From Bradyrhizobium sp. BTAi1 (GTDB lineage Bacteria > Pseudomonadota > Alphaproteobacteria > Rhizobiales > Xanthobacteraceae): 64,000 nucleotides of DNA. The stretch spans positions 62,001 through 126,000 of the forward strand of contig NC_009475.1 in NCBI RefSeq assembly GCF_000015165.1. Reading direction: 5' to 3'. Below, piece by piece: positions 63,907 through 64,000 of the stretch (the stretch's first letter is position 1; each line of letters begins with the position of its first letter). A program made the position numbers and the translations under genes. The notes beneath the pieces were generated by a model. That model was given only the letters and a program-made list of their open reading frames with translations, ran no database searches and was not told where the DNA came from.

Positions 63907-64000
63907 TGACCCCTCAGATCTGGCTTCGAACGACGCTTAAACTAGCGGTGCAACTGCTGCACGCGTAGCTTCTGTTAACGCCCACACAAGTTAGCGATGC

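Overview
The window looks like an accessory or genomic-island region of an alphaproteobacterium of the Bradyrhizobium/Rhodopseudomonas/Nitrobacter/Afipia group (Nitrobacteraceae). The grounds are GC-rich DNA, rhizobial-type small proteins, FixK/FNR-type boxes (TTGAT-N4-ATCAA and close variants) in at least a dozen intergenic gaps, and IS21, IS3, IS701 and IS1182-type elements. The genus cannot be fixed from the sequence alone. I saw no tRNA, rRNA or CRISPR array.

Layout. 0-1 kb: debris of an MFS transporter and an oleate hydratase. 1-11 kb: a His-rich secreted protein, a MarR regulator, transaldolase (tal), a secreted protein of unknown function, a three-gene redox operon (heptaheme cytochrome c, membrane cytochrome b-like protein, FAD/2Fe-2S reductase with a Met-rich N-terminus), then gnd-zwf. 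11-18 kb: an orphan Rieske protein divergent from a GH15 glucoamylase, an intact IS21 element with a 5-bp target duplication, and two broken small genes. 18-22 kb: a cytochrome c, a decayed copy of a metallo-beta-lactamase gene, an IS3 remnant and a short repeat protein. 22-29 kb: a copper cluster (copD, copC, CusF-like, multicopper oxidase, TolC-like, two small secreted proteins, csoR with two operator-like palindromes, and a broken copper ATPase). 29-31 kb: orphan fliQ and flgF. 31-39 kb: a DUF2939 protein, an operon of a 25-codon ORF, a GH130 protein and a P1B ATPase with a CPD motif, small metal-binding-like proteins, a BI-1 family protein and Ppk2. 39-45 kb: IS debris, a putative nuclease facing two tandem XRE regulators, an outer-membrane protein and an IS3 element with a -1 frameshift heptamer. 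45-53 kb: DUF1622, OpgC-like and VTT-type membrane proteins, the intact metallo-beta-lactamase protein, a LOG-family protein and an RND fragment. 53-64 kb: an IS701 transposase, glgA, a Spy/CpxP-like protein, tal and nirK fragments, small secreted proteins, a hemerythrin-like protein, a Csp copper-storage protein, an MFS transporter and a second CusF-like protein.

How it fits together (inference). Three themes recur: sugar and polyphosphate storage metabolism (glgA, GH15, GH130, zwf, gnd, tal, ppk2), periplasmic copper handling, and redox proteins, many placed behind FixK/FNR-like boxes. This suggests a low-oxygen survival and copper-stress island. Six gene families occur twice, in roughly mirrored order and always in opposite orientation, usually with one copy broken. 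This points to inverted duplication followed by reciprocal decay, with IS elements in between.
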